From an uncultured Oscillospiraceae bacterium (GTDB lineage Bacteria > Bacillota > Clostridia > Oscillospirales > Ruminococcaceae), in NCBI GenBank assembly GCA_934539585.1, contig CAKTCT010000010.1, positions 13,565-77,564 of the forward strand: DNA of 64,000 nucleotides. The letters are read 5' to 3'. A program made the position numbers and the translations under genes. Positions within the stretch are counted from its first letter, which is position 1; the number at the start of each line of letters is the position of its first letter. Positions 51,775 to 60,565 of the stretch are shown here, piece by piece. The notes beneath the pieces were generated by a model, which did not search any database, had not been told where the DNA came from, and saw only the letters and a program-made list of their open reading frames with translations.

Positions 51775-53142
51775 ATGGCAGAAAAAGTAATCGCGGCCAT
51801 TTCCACCCCCTGCGCCCCCGGGGGGATCGGGGTGATCCGCATTTCCGGCACCGGGGCCATCGACCTGGCCGACCGGATTTTCCGGCCGGTCTCCGGGGAG
51901 CCCCTCACCGCCCGGAAGGGCTATACGGCGGCTTTCGGCTCCGTCTGGGACGGCCAGGGCCCGGTGGACGACGCCATCGCCACGGTGTTCCGGGCCCCGA
52001 AAAGCTACACCGGCGAGGACGTGGTGGAGATTTCCTGCCACGGCGGCCTGCTGGTCTGCCGCCGGGTCCTCCGGGCGGCCCTGGCGGAAGGAGCGGCTCC
52101 CGCCGGGCCTGGAGAGTTCACCAAGCGGGCCTTTCTAAACGGCAAGCTCTCCCTGACCGAGGCCGAGGCGGTGACGGACCTGATCTCCGCTTCCAGCGAC
52201 CAGGCCCTCCGCGCCGCCCGCAGCGCCATGAAGGGCGCTCTTTACCGGAAAATCCGGGGCATCACCGATGACCTCCTCACAGTCAGCAGCCACATCGCCG
52301 CCTATATCGACTACCCCGACGAGGAGATTGACCCGGTGGAGTCCCAGGAGACTGCGGAGACCCTCCGTCGGGCAGAGTCCCAGCTCCGGGGCCTTCTGGA
52401 CACCTTCGACCGGGGCCAGATTCTCCGGGAGGGCGTGGAGACCGTCATCGTGGGCAAGCCCAACGTGGGCAAATCCACCCTGATGAACCTCCTGGCCGGC
52501 CGCCAGAAAAGCATCGTCACCGACATCCCCGGCACCACCCGGGACGTGGTGGAGGAAACCGTGGACCTGGGCGGCGTGGTCCTGCGCCTGGCGGACACTG
52601 CCGGCATCCGCTCCACCCAGGACGCCGTGGAAAAGGCCGGCGTAGACCTGGCCCTGGAGCGGCTGGACTCCGCCGGGCTGGTCCTGGCGGTTTTCGACCA
52701 GTCGGTCCCCCTGTCCCAGGAAGACTACGCCCTGGTGGAACGGCTGAAGGGCCTGCCCACCATCGCCGTCTGCAACAAGGCGGACCTGAACGTAAAATAT
52801 GACGTTGGGTTTATAAATAGTAACTTTCAACACATCGTAGAAATTTCTGCCCGGGAAAACAGCGGCCTGGACCGTCTCCGGCAGGAGATCATCGGCCTGC
52901 TGGAGCTGGACGGCATTTCCGCCGACGGGGCCATTCTGGCCAACGCCCGGCAGTTCGACTGCGCCCAGCGGGCCTGGAGCCTTTTGAAGGAAGCCATTTC
53001 CACCCTGGAGTCCGGCTACACCCTGGACGCCGTGGATGTAGCCGTGGAAAGCGTCATTTCGGCGCTGCTGGAGCTCACCGGAGAAAAAGTCACCGACGCC
53101 GTAGTGGACCAGGTCTTCGCCCGGTTCTGCGTCGGAAAGTAG
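51775..53142 (+). CDS. mnmE: tRNA modification GTPase MnmE
   Basis: This 455-residue MnmE acts with MnmG to install the carboxymethylaminomethyl group at U34 of certain tRNAs. The N-terminal folate-binding domain, the helical domain and the G domain (VGKPNVGKSTLMNLL, DIPGTTRDVVEE, DTAG, CNKAD) are in order. The C-terminal FCVGK with the catalytic Cys is intact. It is cotranscribed with mnmG 10 bp downstream. Confidence 0.97.
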   Translation: MAEKVIAAISTPCAPGGIGVIRISGTGAIDLADRIFRPVSGEPLTARKGYTAAFGSVWDGQGPVDDAIATVFRAPKSYTGEDVVEISCHGGLLVCRRVLRAALAEGAAPAGPGEFTKRAFLNGKLSLTEAEAVTDLISASSDQALRAARSAMKGALYRKIRGITDDLLTVSSHIAAYIDYPDEEIDPVESQETAETLRRAESQLRGLLDTFDRGQILREGVETVIVGKPNVGKSTLMNLLAGRQKSIVTDIPGTTRDVVEETVDLGGVVLRLADTAGIRSTQDAVEKAGVDLALERLDSAGLVLAVFDQSVPLSQEDYALVERLKGLPTIAVCNKADLNVKYDVGFINSNFQHIVEISARENSGLDRLRQEIIGLLELDGISADGAILANARQFDCAQRAWSLLKEAISTLESGYTLDAVDVAVESVISALLELTGEKVTDAVVDQVFARFCVGK

Positions 53143-53152
53143 GAGGATCAGT

Positions 53153-55033
53153 ATGGGATACGAATTGGGCCGCTATGACGTAGCGGTGATCGGCGGCGGC
53201 CACGCCGGTGTAGAGGCCGCCATGGCGGCGGCGCGGCTGGGGGCCAGGACCATCCTGTTCACCCTGACTCTGGACGGCATCGCCAACCTCCCCTGCAACC
53301 CCTCCATCGGCGGCACGGCCAAGGGCCACCTGGTCCGGGAGGTGGACGCCCTGGGCGGCGTCATGGGGGTGGCCGCGGACCACACCATGCTCCAGAGCCG
53401 GATGCTCAACCTGGGGAAAGGCCCGGCGGTCCACAGCCTGCGGGCCCAGATCGACCGGCGGGCCTACCACACCTACGTAAAGTCCCTCCTGGAATCCCAG
53501 GAAAACCTGCGGATCAAGCAGGACGAGGTGGTGGGTATCCTGACGGAGGACGGCAGGATCACCGGCCTCCGCACCCGCCTTGGCGCAGAGTACGCCGTGG
53601 GAGCCGTTATTATCGCCAGCGGAACCTATTTGAACGGCGTCATCCATGTGGGCGAGGTCTCCTATTCCAGCGGTCCCGATGGCATCGCCCCGGCCACCGG
53701 CCTGACGGCGGACCTGGCGGATCACGGCATCACCCTCCGGCGGTTCAAAACCGGCACTCCCTCCCGGGTCCACCGCCGCAGCATCGATTTTTCCCGGCTG
53801 GAGGAGCAGAAAGGCGACGACCCGGTGGTCCCCTTCAGCTTTGAAACGGAGGAGCCCCTGATCAATCAGGTCAGCTGCTACATGGCCTACACCAACGAGG
53901 AGACCCACCGGATCATCCTGGACAACCTGGACAAATCCCCCATTTACAGCGGCCGCATCCACGCCATCGGCCCCCGGTACTGCCCCAGCATTGAGGACAA
54001 GATCGTCCGCTTCGCCGGAAAGCCCCGGCACCAGCTTTTCGTGGAGCCCATGGGCATGGACACCCAGGAAATGTACCTCCAGGGCCTGTCCTCCTCCCTT
54101 CCCGAGGACGTGCAGCTCCGGTTCCTCCGGACCATTGAGGGCTTCGAAAACCTGGAGATCATGCGCAATGCCTACGCCATCGAGTACGACTGCTGCGACC
54201 CCCTGGACCTCCGCCCTACCCTGGAGTTCAAGAAAATCGCCGGACTCTACGGCGCGGGCCAGTTCAACGGCACCTCCGGCTACGAGGAAGCGGCGGCCCA
54301 GGGCCTCATCGCCGGCATCAACGCCGCCCGGCAGGTCCAGGGCAAGGACCCCTTCGTGCTGGCCCGGTCCTCCTCCTATATCGGCACCCTCATCGACGAC
54401 CTGGTGACAAAAGGCTGCTCTGACCCCTACCGCATGATGACCTCCCGCAGCGAATTCCGCCTGCTCCTCCGCCAGGACAACGCCGACGAGCGCCTGACTC
54501 CCCTGGGATACCGGATCGGCCTGATTTCCGAGGACCGCTACCGGCGCTTCCAGAAGAAAATGGAGCAGATTCAGGAGGAAAAGCGCCGGGTGGCGAAAAT
54601 TAACGTAGCGCCCTCCCCCGCACTCAACGAGCTGCTTGTTTCACGTGGAACAACGCCGCTGAATACCGGCACCAAGCTGGAAGAACTGATTCGCCGTCCC
54701 CAGCTGACCTACGATGACTTGGCCCCTTTCGACCCCGGCCGCCCCGACCTCCCCTTTCCCGTCCGGGAGCAGGTGGAGATTCAGCTGAAATACGAAGGCT
54801 ACATCAAAAAGCAGCAGTTGGAAGTGGAGGAGCAAAAGCGCCTGGAAAGCAAAAAACTCCCCGCCGACCAGGACTATTCCGCCATCAACGGCCTTCGTCT
54901 GGAGGCCCGGGAGAAGCTCAACCGGGTCCAGCCCCGGGACGTGGGCCAGGCCGCCCGCATTTCCGGCGTCAACCCGGCGGACATTTCCACCCTGCTCATC
55001 TGGCTGGAACAGAACGGAGGAACCCATGCTTGA
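53153..55033 (+). CDS. mnmG: tRNA uridine-5-carboxymethylaminomethyl modification enzyme MnmG (GidA)
   Basis: This 626-residue FAD enzyme has AVIGGGHAGVEAAMAAARLG as its dinucleotide motif, PCNPSIGGTAKGHLVREVDA and GQFNGTSGYEEAAAQGL as family blocks, and a C-terminal helical MnmE-binding part. It partners MnmE. A perfect parS-like sequence is embedded in its coding region at 54637-54652. The 3' end overlaps rsmG by 8 bp. Confidence 0.97.
   Translation: MGYELGRYDVAVIGGGHAGVEAAMAAARLGARTILFTLTLDGIANLPCNPSIGGTAKGHLVREVDALGGVMGVAADHTMLQSRMLNLGKGPAVHSLRAQIDRRAYHTYVKSLLESQENLRIKQDEVVGILTEDGRITGLRTRLGAEYAVGAVIIASGTYLNGVIHVGEVSYSSGPDGIAPATGLTADLADHGITLRRFKTGTPSRVHRRSIDFSRLEEQKGDDPVVPFSFETEEPLINQVSCYMAYTNEETHRIILDNLDKSPIYSGRIHAIGPRYCPSIEDKIVRFAGKPRHQLFVEPMGMDTQEMYLQGLSSSLPEDVQLRFLRTIEGFENLEIMRNAYAIEYDCCDPLDLRPTLEFKKIAGLYGAGQFNGTSGYEEAAAQGLIAGINAARQVQGKDPFVLARSSSYIGTLIDDLVTKGCSDPYRMMTSRSEFRLLLRQDNADERLTPLGYRIGLISEDRYRRFQKKMEQIQEEKRRVAKINVAPSPALNELLVSRGTTPLNTGTKLEELIRRPQLTYDDLAPFDPGRPDLPFPVREQVEIQLKYEGYIKKQQLEVEEQKRLESKKLPADQDYSAINGLRLEAREKLNRVQPRDVGQAARISGVNPADISTLLIWLEQNGGTHA
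54637..54652. promoter_or_regulatory. parS centromere site inside mnmG
   Basis: TGTTTCACGTGGAACA matches the 16-bp parS consensus of ParB/Spo0J systems (TGTTNCACGTGAAACA) with only the usual A/G variation. It is encoded within mnmG (reading LLVSRGTT), about 3 kb from parB, so it would nucleate ParB-CTP spreading near the origin. Confidence 0.88.
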
Positions 55034-55745
55034 TTTCGATTATCTGAAAAGCATCTGCGACGCCCAACAGCTCCCTTTTTCCCCGGAGCTGGCGGAAAAA
55101 CTGGACCGCTACGCCCAAATGCTGGTGGAGTGGAACGAAAAAATCAACCTCACCGCCATCACGGAGCCCGGCGACATTGCTGTGAAGCACTTCGCAGACA
55201 GCCTGCTCCTTCTGAAAGCCTGCGACATTCCCCAAAACGCCCGGATCATTGACGTCGGCACCGGCGCCGGCTTCCCCTCGGTGCCGGTATGCCTGGCCCG
55301 CCCGGACCTGCGATTGACCCTCCTGGACAGCCTGCAAAAGCGCATCACCTTCCTGAACCAGCTCTGCACCGCCCTCTCCCTCCCGGCGGACTGCGTCCAC
55401 GGCCGGGCCGAGGAGACGGGCCGAAAGCCGGAATACCGGGAGCAGTTCGACCTGGCCACCGCCCGGGCCGTGGCCAACCTCCGGGAGCTGGCCGAGTACT
55501 GCCTGCCCTTTGTCAGGGTCGGCGGCGTCTTCGCGGCCCTGAAGGGCTACGACGTGGACCAGGAGCTGGACGAAGCCCGCTACGCTATCTCCCAGCTGGG
55601 CGGCCAGGTGGAGGACGTCCGGAAGTTCCGCCTTCGGGAGGACGCCTCCCGGGCCATTGTTTTGATCAAAAAAGTTCGACCGGTTTCCGCAAAATACCCC
55701 CGGATTTCCGCAAAAATCAAGAAATCGCCCCTGATCGGCCGCTGA
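55026..55745 (+). CDS. rsmG: 16S rRNA (guanine-N7) methyltransferase RsmG
   Basis: This 239-residue RsmG methylates G527 (E. coli numbering) of 16S rRNA. It has IIDVGTGAGFPSVPVCLARPDL as the SAM site, LLDSLQKRITFLNQL, and ATARAVANLRELAEYCLPF. It starts within the mnmG 3' end with GGAGGA upstream. The C-terminal 20 residues (RPVSAKYPRISAKIKK...) are basic. Confidence 0.95.
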   Translation: MLDFDYLKSICDAQQLPFSPELAEKLDRYAQMLVEWNEKINLTAITEPGDIAVKHFADSLLLLKACDIPQNARIIDVGTGAGFPSVPVCLARPDLRLTLLDSLQKRITFLNQLCTALSLPADCVHGRAEETGRKPEYREQFDLATARAVANLRELAEYCLPFVRVGGVFAALKGYDVDQELDEARYAISQLGGQVEDVRKFRLREDASRAIVLIKKVRPVSAKYPRISAKIKKSPLIGR

Positions 55746-55784
55746 AACCCGTCGAATCCCCGGATTTCCTGCGGCGAAAAGTTC

Positions 55785-55813
55785 TGGAAATTATTTCCCG
55801 GATGTGCTATACT
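55785..55813 (+). promoter_or_regulatory. Candidate promoter of noc
   Basis: TGGAAA (55785-55790) and TATACT (55808-55813) are 17 bp apart, 31 bp before the noc ATG. The spacer contains ATTTCCCGG, half of the Noc recognition palindrome, which could allow autoregulation. That last point is speculative. Confidence 0.5.
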
Positions 55814-55844
55814 CCAATTAAGACAAGGGAACGGAGGAAGCACC

Positions 55845-56648
55845 ATGGCGGGAATTTTTACCAAGGAAAAGACCATCAATCGAGTCGTTTTGCTGGACGT
55901 GGACGATATTCTCCCCAATCCCGCCCAGCCCCGGCAGAGCTTTCAGGAGGAGGACCTGGCGGGCCTGGCGGCCAGCATCCGGGAAAACGGCGTTTTGCAG
56001 CCCATCACCGTCCGGAAGAACCCCGGCCGGGAGTACGAACTGGTTTCCGGCGAGCGGCGTCTCCGGGCCGCCAAAGAGGCGGGCCTCCGGCAAATCCCGG
56101 CGGTAGTCATCGACACCACCGCCCGGCAGTCAGCCATTTACGCCATTCTGGAGAATATTCAGCGCCAGGACCTGTCCGTTTTTGAAGAAGCCCGGGCCCT
56201 CCGCTGCCTTATCACCGAGTGGGGCGTCACCCAGGAGGAAGCTGCTCAAAAGCTGGGAAAAGCCCAGTCCACCATTGCCAATAAGCTGCGGCTCCTGGCC
56301 CTCACCGACGCCGAGCAGCAGCTCATCGTCAAAAGCGGCCTTACCGAGCGCCACGCCCGGGCCCTTCTCAAGGTCCCGACCCCGGAAAAGCGGATGGAGA
56401 CCCTGAAATACGCCATCCGCAGCCACCTGAACGTCAGTCAGCTGGAAGCCTACATCGCCCGCAGCGAAAAGGCCCCGCCCCCACCGGCCAAGCGCCGGGT
56501 CCTGGTGGTCAAGGACGTGCGGGTCTTCCTGAACACCATCAACAAAGCCATCGACACCATGAAAAGCGCCGGAATCCCCGCCGAAGCCACCCGCCGGGAG
56601 GAAAACGGCTGCATCGAGTACCTGGTGAAAATCCCCATTCGGGCCTGA
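55845..56648 (+). CDS. noc: ParB-family nucleoid occlusion-like protein (Noc)
   Basis: This 267-residue ParB-like CTPase has LPNPAQPRQSF, the CTP-binding VSGERRLRAAKEAGL, ENIQRQDLSVFEEARALRCL, and the HTH VTQEEAAQKLGKAQSTIANKL. Its position right after rsmG and before parA is that of noc in Firmicutes. Noc binds its own palindrome and keeps division septa off the nucleoid. The protein lacks the long N-terminal amphipathic helix of Bacillus Noc, so a second ParB paralogue binding parS cannot be excluded. GGAGG precedes the ATG. Confidence 0.85.
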   Translation: MAGIFTKEKTINRVVLLDVDDILPNPAQPRQSFQEEDLAGLAASIRENGVLQPITVRKNPGREYELVSGERRLRAAKEAGLRQIPAVVIDTTARQSAIYAILENIQRQDLSVFEEARALRCLITEWGVTQEEAAQKLGKAQSTIANKLRLLALTDAEQQLIVKSGLTERHARALLKVPTPEKRMETLKYAIRSHLNVSQLEAYIARSEKAPPPPAKRRVLVVKDVRVFLNTINKAIDTMKSAGIPAEATRREENGCIEYLVKIPIRA

Positions 56649-56653
56649 AACCG

Positions 56654-56686
56654 ACCGGATGTTCCACGTGGAACGTCCGGTTTTTT
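56654..56686. terminator. Terminator of noc with a parS site as its stem
   Basis: A near-perfect 14-bp palindromic arm (56654-56667 with 56668-56681, one G-T pair) is followed by TTTTTT. Its core, TGTTCCACGTGGAACG (56660-56675), is a parS match (15 of 16 to TGTTCCACGTGGAACA). It starts 6 bp after the noc stop, so the same DNA could end the transcript and bind ParB. Confidence 0.8.
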
Positions 56687-56701
56687 GTTTCACGTGGAAC
56701 T
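56686..56701. promoter_or_regulatory. parS site between noc and parA
   Basis: TGTTTCACGTGGAACT matches parS at 15 of 16 positions to the consensus variant found in mnmG. It starts 11 bp after the parS core in the noc terminator and is itself followed by seven Ts (56701-56707), giving a second terminator-like palindrome in tandem. Confidence 0.85.
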
Positions 56702-56716
56702 TTTTTTAAGAAAGGC

Positions 56717-56745
56717 TTTTAAAATGGAAAAAAGTGTGCTATAAT
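56717..56745 (+). promoter_or_regulatory. Candidate promoter of parA-parB
   Basis: A perfect TATAAT (56740-56745) lies 17 bp after a poor -35 (TTTTAA, 56717-56722), about 50 bp before the parA start. It is only 16 bp from a parS site, so ParB spreading could repress it. Confidence 0.55.
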
Positions 56746-56794
56746 AAGAACAATGGCCCCCGATGGGCCAAAATCAGGCAAGTGAGGGTGTTTC

Positions 56795-57571
56795 ATGGGG
56801 AAAGTAATCGCCATTGCCAACCAGAAAGGCGGCGTCGGCAAAACGACCACAGCCGTGAACCTGGCGGCATGCATCGGCGCGCGGAAAAAGACCGTCCTGC
56901 TGGTTGACATCGACCCCCAGGGAAATGCCACCAGCGGCTTGGGAATCCGAAAAAAGAACGTGGCCCAGACCTCCTACGACCTCCTTATCGGCGAAGCCCG
57001 GGTGGAGGACGTCCGGGTGGGCACGGAGTTCAAAAATGTCGATGCCATCCCCTCCAGCATCGAACTGGCCGGGGCTGAAGTGGAACTTGTGGAGATGGAG
57101 GACCGGATCAACCGCCTGAAAATCGCCCTGGCTCCGATCCGGGAGATCTACGACTTCATTCTCATCGACTGCCCCCCTTCCCTGGGCCTCATCACTTTAA
57201 ACGCCCTGACCTCTGCGGACAGCGTTTTCATTCCCATCCAGTGCGAGTACTACGCCCTGGAGGGCCTGACCCAGCTGATGTCCACCGTGCGTCGGGTAAA
57301 AAAGCTCTACAATCCCTCCATTGAGATCGAGGGCGTCCTGCTGACCATGTACGACGGCCGCCTGAACCTGACCACCCAGGTGGTGGCCGAGGTGAAAAAG
57401 CACTTCCCCGGAAAGGTCTATAAGGCCACCATTCCCCGGAACGTGCGGCTCTCCGAGGCCCCCAGCTACGGGCTGCCGGTGTACTACTACGATAAATGGT
57501 CCAAGGGCTCCGTGGCCTACCAGGAGGTCGCCAAGGAGCTTCTCAAGGCAAATTCCGGAAAGGAAGGATAA
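56795..57571 (+). CDS. parA: Chromosome partition ATPase ParA (Soj)
   Basis: This 258-residue deviant Walker ATPase has NQKGGVGKTTTAVNLAA, DIDPQGNATSGLG and LIDCPPSLGLITLNAL. It lacks the N-terminal HTH of plasmid ParAs, as in chromosomal Soj, which also regulates DnaA. It is followed 1 bp later by parB. The start lies after GTGAGGG. Confidence 0.96.
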   Translation: MGKVIAIANQKGGVGKTTTAVNLAACIGARKKTVLLVDIDPQGNATSGLGIRKKNVAQTSYDLLIGEARVEDVRVGTEFKNVDAIPSSIELAGAEVELVEMEDRINRLKIALAPIREIYDFILIDCPPSLGLITLNALTSADSVFIPIQCEYYALEGLTQLMSTVRRVKKLYNPSIEIEGVLLTMYDGRLNLTTQVVAEVKKHFPGKVYKATIPRNVRLSEAPSYGLPVYYYDKWSKGSVAYQEVAKELLKANSGKEG

Positions 57572-57572
57572 G

Positions 57573-58451
57573 ATGGCGAAAAAATCCGGCCTCGGAAGGG
57601 GCCTGGACGCACTGTATGCGGATAACGATACCGCAGCCGGCAACGAAAACGGCGTCATGCTCCGTTTGAGCGAGATCGAGCCCAACCGCAACCAGCCCCG
57701 GAAGGACTTCGACGAGCAGGCCCTCTCCGAGCTGGCCGACTCCATCCGGGAGCACGGCGTCATCCAGCCCTTGCTGGTCCGTCCCCTGGAAACCGGCGGC
57801 TACCAGCTGGTGGCCGGTGAGCGCCGCTGGCGGGCCGCCCGGATGGTGGGCCTGGCCGAGGTCCCCGTGGTCATCCGGGAAATGTCCGAAACCGAAGTCA
57901 TGGAACTTGCCCTCATCGAGAACCTCCAGCGCAAGGACCTGAACCCCCTGGAAGAAGCCGCCGGCTATCGGGAACTCATGACCACCTACGGCCTGACCCA
58001 GGACCAGGTGGCCAAGCGGGTGGGAAAATCCCGGTCCGCCGTGGCTAACTGCCTCCGCCTCCTCAATGTGCCGGAGGAAATTCAGCCGTATCTCCGCAGC
58101 GGACAGTTGTCCGCAGGGCATGTGAAAGCCCTGGCCGGCATGGAAGACCGCCAGGAAATGGTCCGCATCGCCAGAAACGCCGCGGAAAAGGGCCTCTCCG
58201 TCCGGGACGTGGAGCGCCAGGCCGCCCAGACCTCCCAGCCCTCCCGGGAAACCGCCGGGAAAAAGGACCCCGCCCGGGAGCCCTCCTTCTACCAGGAGCT
58301 GGAGCTGGCCATGAACGCCGAGTTGGGCCGCAAGGTCCGCATCCGCCCGGGACGCAGCGGCGGCGGCACCGTGGAGATCGCCTTTTTCGACCAAGAGGAC
58401 CTGCGCTCCATCGCCTACCGCCTGGCCGGCGAGGAGCAAGCCGTGAAATAA
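57573..58451 (+). CDS. parB: Chromosome partition protein ParB (Spo0J)
   Basis: This 292-residue ParB has an N-terminal ParA-stimulating peptide (KKSGLGRGLDALY), the CTP-binding LVAGERRWRAARMVGL, ENLQRKDLNPLEEAAGY, the parS-reading HTH LTQDQVAKRVGKSRSAVANCL and a C-terminal dimer domain. It loads on the parS sites at 54637, 56660 and 56686 and recruits SMC. AAGGAAGG precedes the ATG. Confidence 0.96.
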   Translation: MAKKSGLGRGLDALYADNDTAAGNENGVMLRLSEIEPNRNQPRKDFDEQALSELADSIREHGVIQPLLVRPLETGGYQLVAGERRWRAARMVGLAEVPVVIREMSETEVMELALIENLQRKDLNPLEEAAGYRELMTTYGLTQDQVAKRVGKSRSAVANCLRLLNVPEEIQPYLRSGQLSAGHVKALAGMEDRQEMVRIARNAAEKGLSVRDVERQAAQTSQPSRETAGKKDPAREPSFYQELELAMNAELGRKVRIRPGRSGGGTVEIAFFDQEDLRSIAYRLAGEEQAVK

Positions 58452-58469
58452 AGAAAGGAAGCAAACAAC

Positions 58470-59756
58470 ATGCTGGATATGAAATTTCTCCGGACCAACC
58501 CGGAGCTTGTCAAAGAAAACATCCGCAAAAAATTCCAGGACCGGAAACTCCCCCTGGTAGACGAGGTCATTGAACTGGACCGCCAGAGCCGCGCCGCCCA
58601 GCAGGAAGCCAGCGACCTCCGCGCCGAGCGGAACAAAATCTCCAAGAGCATCGGCGGCCTCATGGCCCAGGGCAAGAAGGACGAGGCCGAGGCCATGAAG
58701 AAGAAAGTGGCCGAGCAGGCCGACCGCCTGGCGGAACTGGAAAAGCAGGAAACGGAGCTGGCCGAAAAGATTCAGAAGATCATGATGACCATCCCCAATA
58801 TCATCGACCCCAGCGTCCCCATCGGCAAGGACGACAGCGAAAACGTGGAAGTCCAGCGCTACGGCGAGCCCGCGGTCCCGGACTTTGAGATTCCCTACCA
58901 CACCGACATCATGGAATCCTTCAACGGCATCGACCTGGACAGCGCCCGCCGCGTGGCCGGCAACGGTTTCTACTACCTCATGGGCGACATCGCCCGGCTC
59001 CATTCCGCGGTGATCTCCTACGCCCGGGATTTCATGATCGACCGGGGCTTCACCTACTGCGTGCCCCCTTTCATGATCCGCAGCAACGTCGTCACCGGCG
59101 TCATGAGCTTCGACGAAATGGACGCCATGATGTATAAGATCGAGGGCGAGGACCTCTACCTCATCGGCACCAGCGAGCACTCCATGATCGGCAAATTCAT
59201 CGACACCATCCTGGAGGAAAAAGACCTCCCCTATACCATGACCAGCTACTCCCCCTGCTTCCGCAAGGAAAAAGGCGCCCACGGCCTGGAGGAGCGCGGC
59301 GTTTACCGCATCCACCAGTTCGAAAAGCAGGAGATGATCGTGGTCTGCAAGCCCGAGGACAGCAAAATGTGGTTCGATAAGCTCTGGCAGAACACCGTGG
59401 ACCTGTTCCGGTCCATGGACATCCCCGTCCGGACCCTGGAGTGCTGCTCCGGCGACCTGGCGGACCTGAAGGTCAAATCCGTGGACGTGGAGGCCTGGTC
59501 CCCCCGTCAGAAGAAATACTTCGAGGTGGGCAGCTGCTCCAACCTGGGAGACGCCCAGGCCCGCCGCCTGAAAATCCGTGTCAACGGCGAAAACGGCAAG
59601 TACTTCGCCCACACCCTGAACAACACCGTTGTGGCCCCGCCCCGGATGCTCATCGCGTTCCTGGAAAACAACCTGAACGCCGACGGCACCGTCCGCATCC
59701 CGGAGGTCCTCCGTCCCTACATGGGCGGCAAGGACAAGCTGGTCCCGAAAAAATAA
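58470..59756 (+). CDS. serS: Seryl-tRNA synthetase
   Basis: This 428-residue class II synthetase has an N-terminal coiled-coil arm (about 30-105) that grips the long variable arm of tRNA-Ser, and motifs 2 and 3 (TSYSPCFRKEKGAHG; NTVVAPPRMLIAFLENN). It is 19 bp after parB. There is no T-box leader in front of it, so it probably runs from the parAB transcript. Confidence 0.96.
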   Translation: MLDMKFLRTNPELVKENIRKKFQDRKLPLVDEVIELDRQSRAAQQEASDLRAERNKISKSIGGLMAQGKKDEAEAMKKKVAEQADRLAELEKQETELAEKIQKIMMTIPNIIDPSVPIGKDDSENVEVQRYGEPAVPDFEIPYHTDIMESFNGIDLDSARRVAGNGFYYLMGDIARLHSAVISYARDFMIDRGFTYCVPPFMIRSNVVTGVMSFDEMDAMMYKIEGEDLYLIGTSEHSMIGKFIDTILEEKDLPYTMTSYSPCFRKEKGAHGLEERGVYRIHQFEKQEMIVVCKPEDSKMWFDKLWQNTVDLFRSMDIPVRTLECCSGDLADLKVKSVDVEAWSPRQKKYFEVGSCSNLGDAQARRLKIRVNGENGKYFAHTLNNTVVAPPRMLIAFLENNLNADGTVRIPEVLRPYMGGKDKLVPKK

Positions 59757-59777
59757 CCGTTTCCTGGAGGCATTTCG

Positions 59778-60521
59778 TTGGAAGGCGTTTTTACCAAAAA
59801 GACCGAGGTCCACTTCTATGACTGCGACCTCTACGGCCGGATGAAGCTGACGGCGGTGAACCAGACCCTGGCCGACATCGCCGACGAGGACTACGCCCGG
59901 AAGGGCATGTCCCACCGCTGGCTCTGGGACCACGGCTTTGTGTTCCTGCTCTCCAAGGTCAGCATCCAGTTTGACCGCCTTCCCGCCCCTCGGGAAATCC
60001 TCACAGTCTCCACCTGGGAGCGCGAGATTAAAGGCGCGGCCTTCTACCGGGCGTTTTCCGTCCGGGACCAGAAGGACCGCCCCGTTCTCCGGGCCGACAG
60101 CGCCTGGATGCTGGTGGACCCGTCCACCCGGCAGATCCGCCGCCCCGGAGACTTTCCCAATGCCCACCCCACCGGCATCCCAGCCGACTGCCCCCCTTGC
60201 CGCAAGATCAAGTGGGAGGACGGCGTCCTGGCAGGCCAGCGGAAGGTGGTCTACTCCGACCTGGACGGCAACGGCCACGTTTATAACGCGGTCTACGCCG
60301 GCATCGCCTGCGATTTCCTCCCCCAGGACACCCTCCGCCGGGAGATTTCCGCCTACCAGGTCAACTTCGCCCACGAGGCGCGGCTTGGAGACACCCTGGA
60401 CATTTGGGTCCGGCAAAATCAGCAATCTTCTGTCATAAAAGGCGTAGTTGGGGATCATGACAGCTTTTTATGCGTTTTGGAATACCGCCCGGATCGGGAA
60501 ACCCCCGGTTCGGAACGGTAA
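59778..60521 (+). CDS. Acyl-ACP thioesterase (FatA/FatB-like)
   Basis: This 247-residue double hotdog-fold enzyme releases fatty acids from acyl carrier protein. The first hotdog starts FYDCDLYGRMKLTAVNQTLAD. The second contains the catalytic-type DLDGNGHVYNAVYAG with Asn and His. The start is a TTG with GGAGG 7 bases upstream. It lies 22 bp after serS and is followed by a strong terminator, so it closes this operon. Confidence 0.9.
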   Translation: MEGVFTKKTEVHFYDCDLYGRMKLTAVNQTLADIADEDYARKGMSHRWLWDHGFVFLLSKVSIQFDRLPAPREILTVSTWEREIKGAAFYRAFSVRDQKDRPVLRADSAWMLVDPSTRQIRRPGDFPNAHPTGIPADCPPCRKIKWEDGVLAGQRKVVYSDLDGNGHVYNAVYAGIACDFLPQDTLRREISAYQVNFAHEARLGDTLDIWVRQNQQSSVIKGVVGDHDSFLCVLEYRPDRETPGSER

Positions 60522-60537
60522 AAAAGTCATGCGAAGG

Positions 60538-60565
60538 GGCCGCTCCGAAAGGGGCGGCCTTTTTC
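60538..60565 (+). terminator. Rho-independent terminator after the thioesterase gene
   Basis: The stem GGCCGCTCC/GGGGCGGCC (one G-T pair) with a GAAA tetraloop is followed by TTTTTC, 17 bp after the stop. Confidence 0.88.

Noticed and set aside
58440..58470. T-box leader before serS
   Set aside because: Only 18 bp separate parB and serS, so there is no room for a T-box and no specifier structure.
57543..60458. Minus-strand open frame of 971 codons
   Set aside because: It is the antisense of parB, serS and the thioesterase gene, all of which have clear family motifs on the plus strand.
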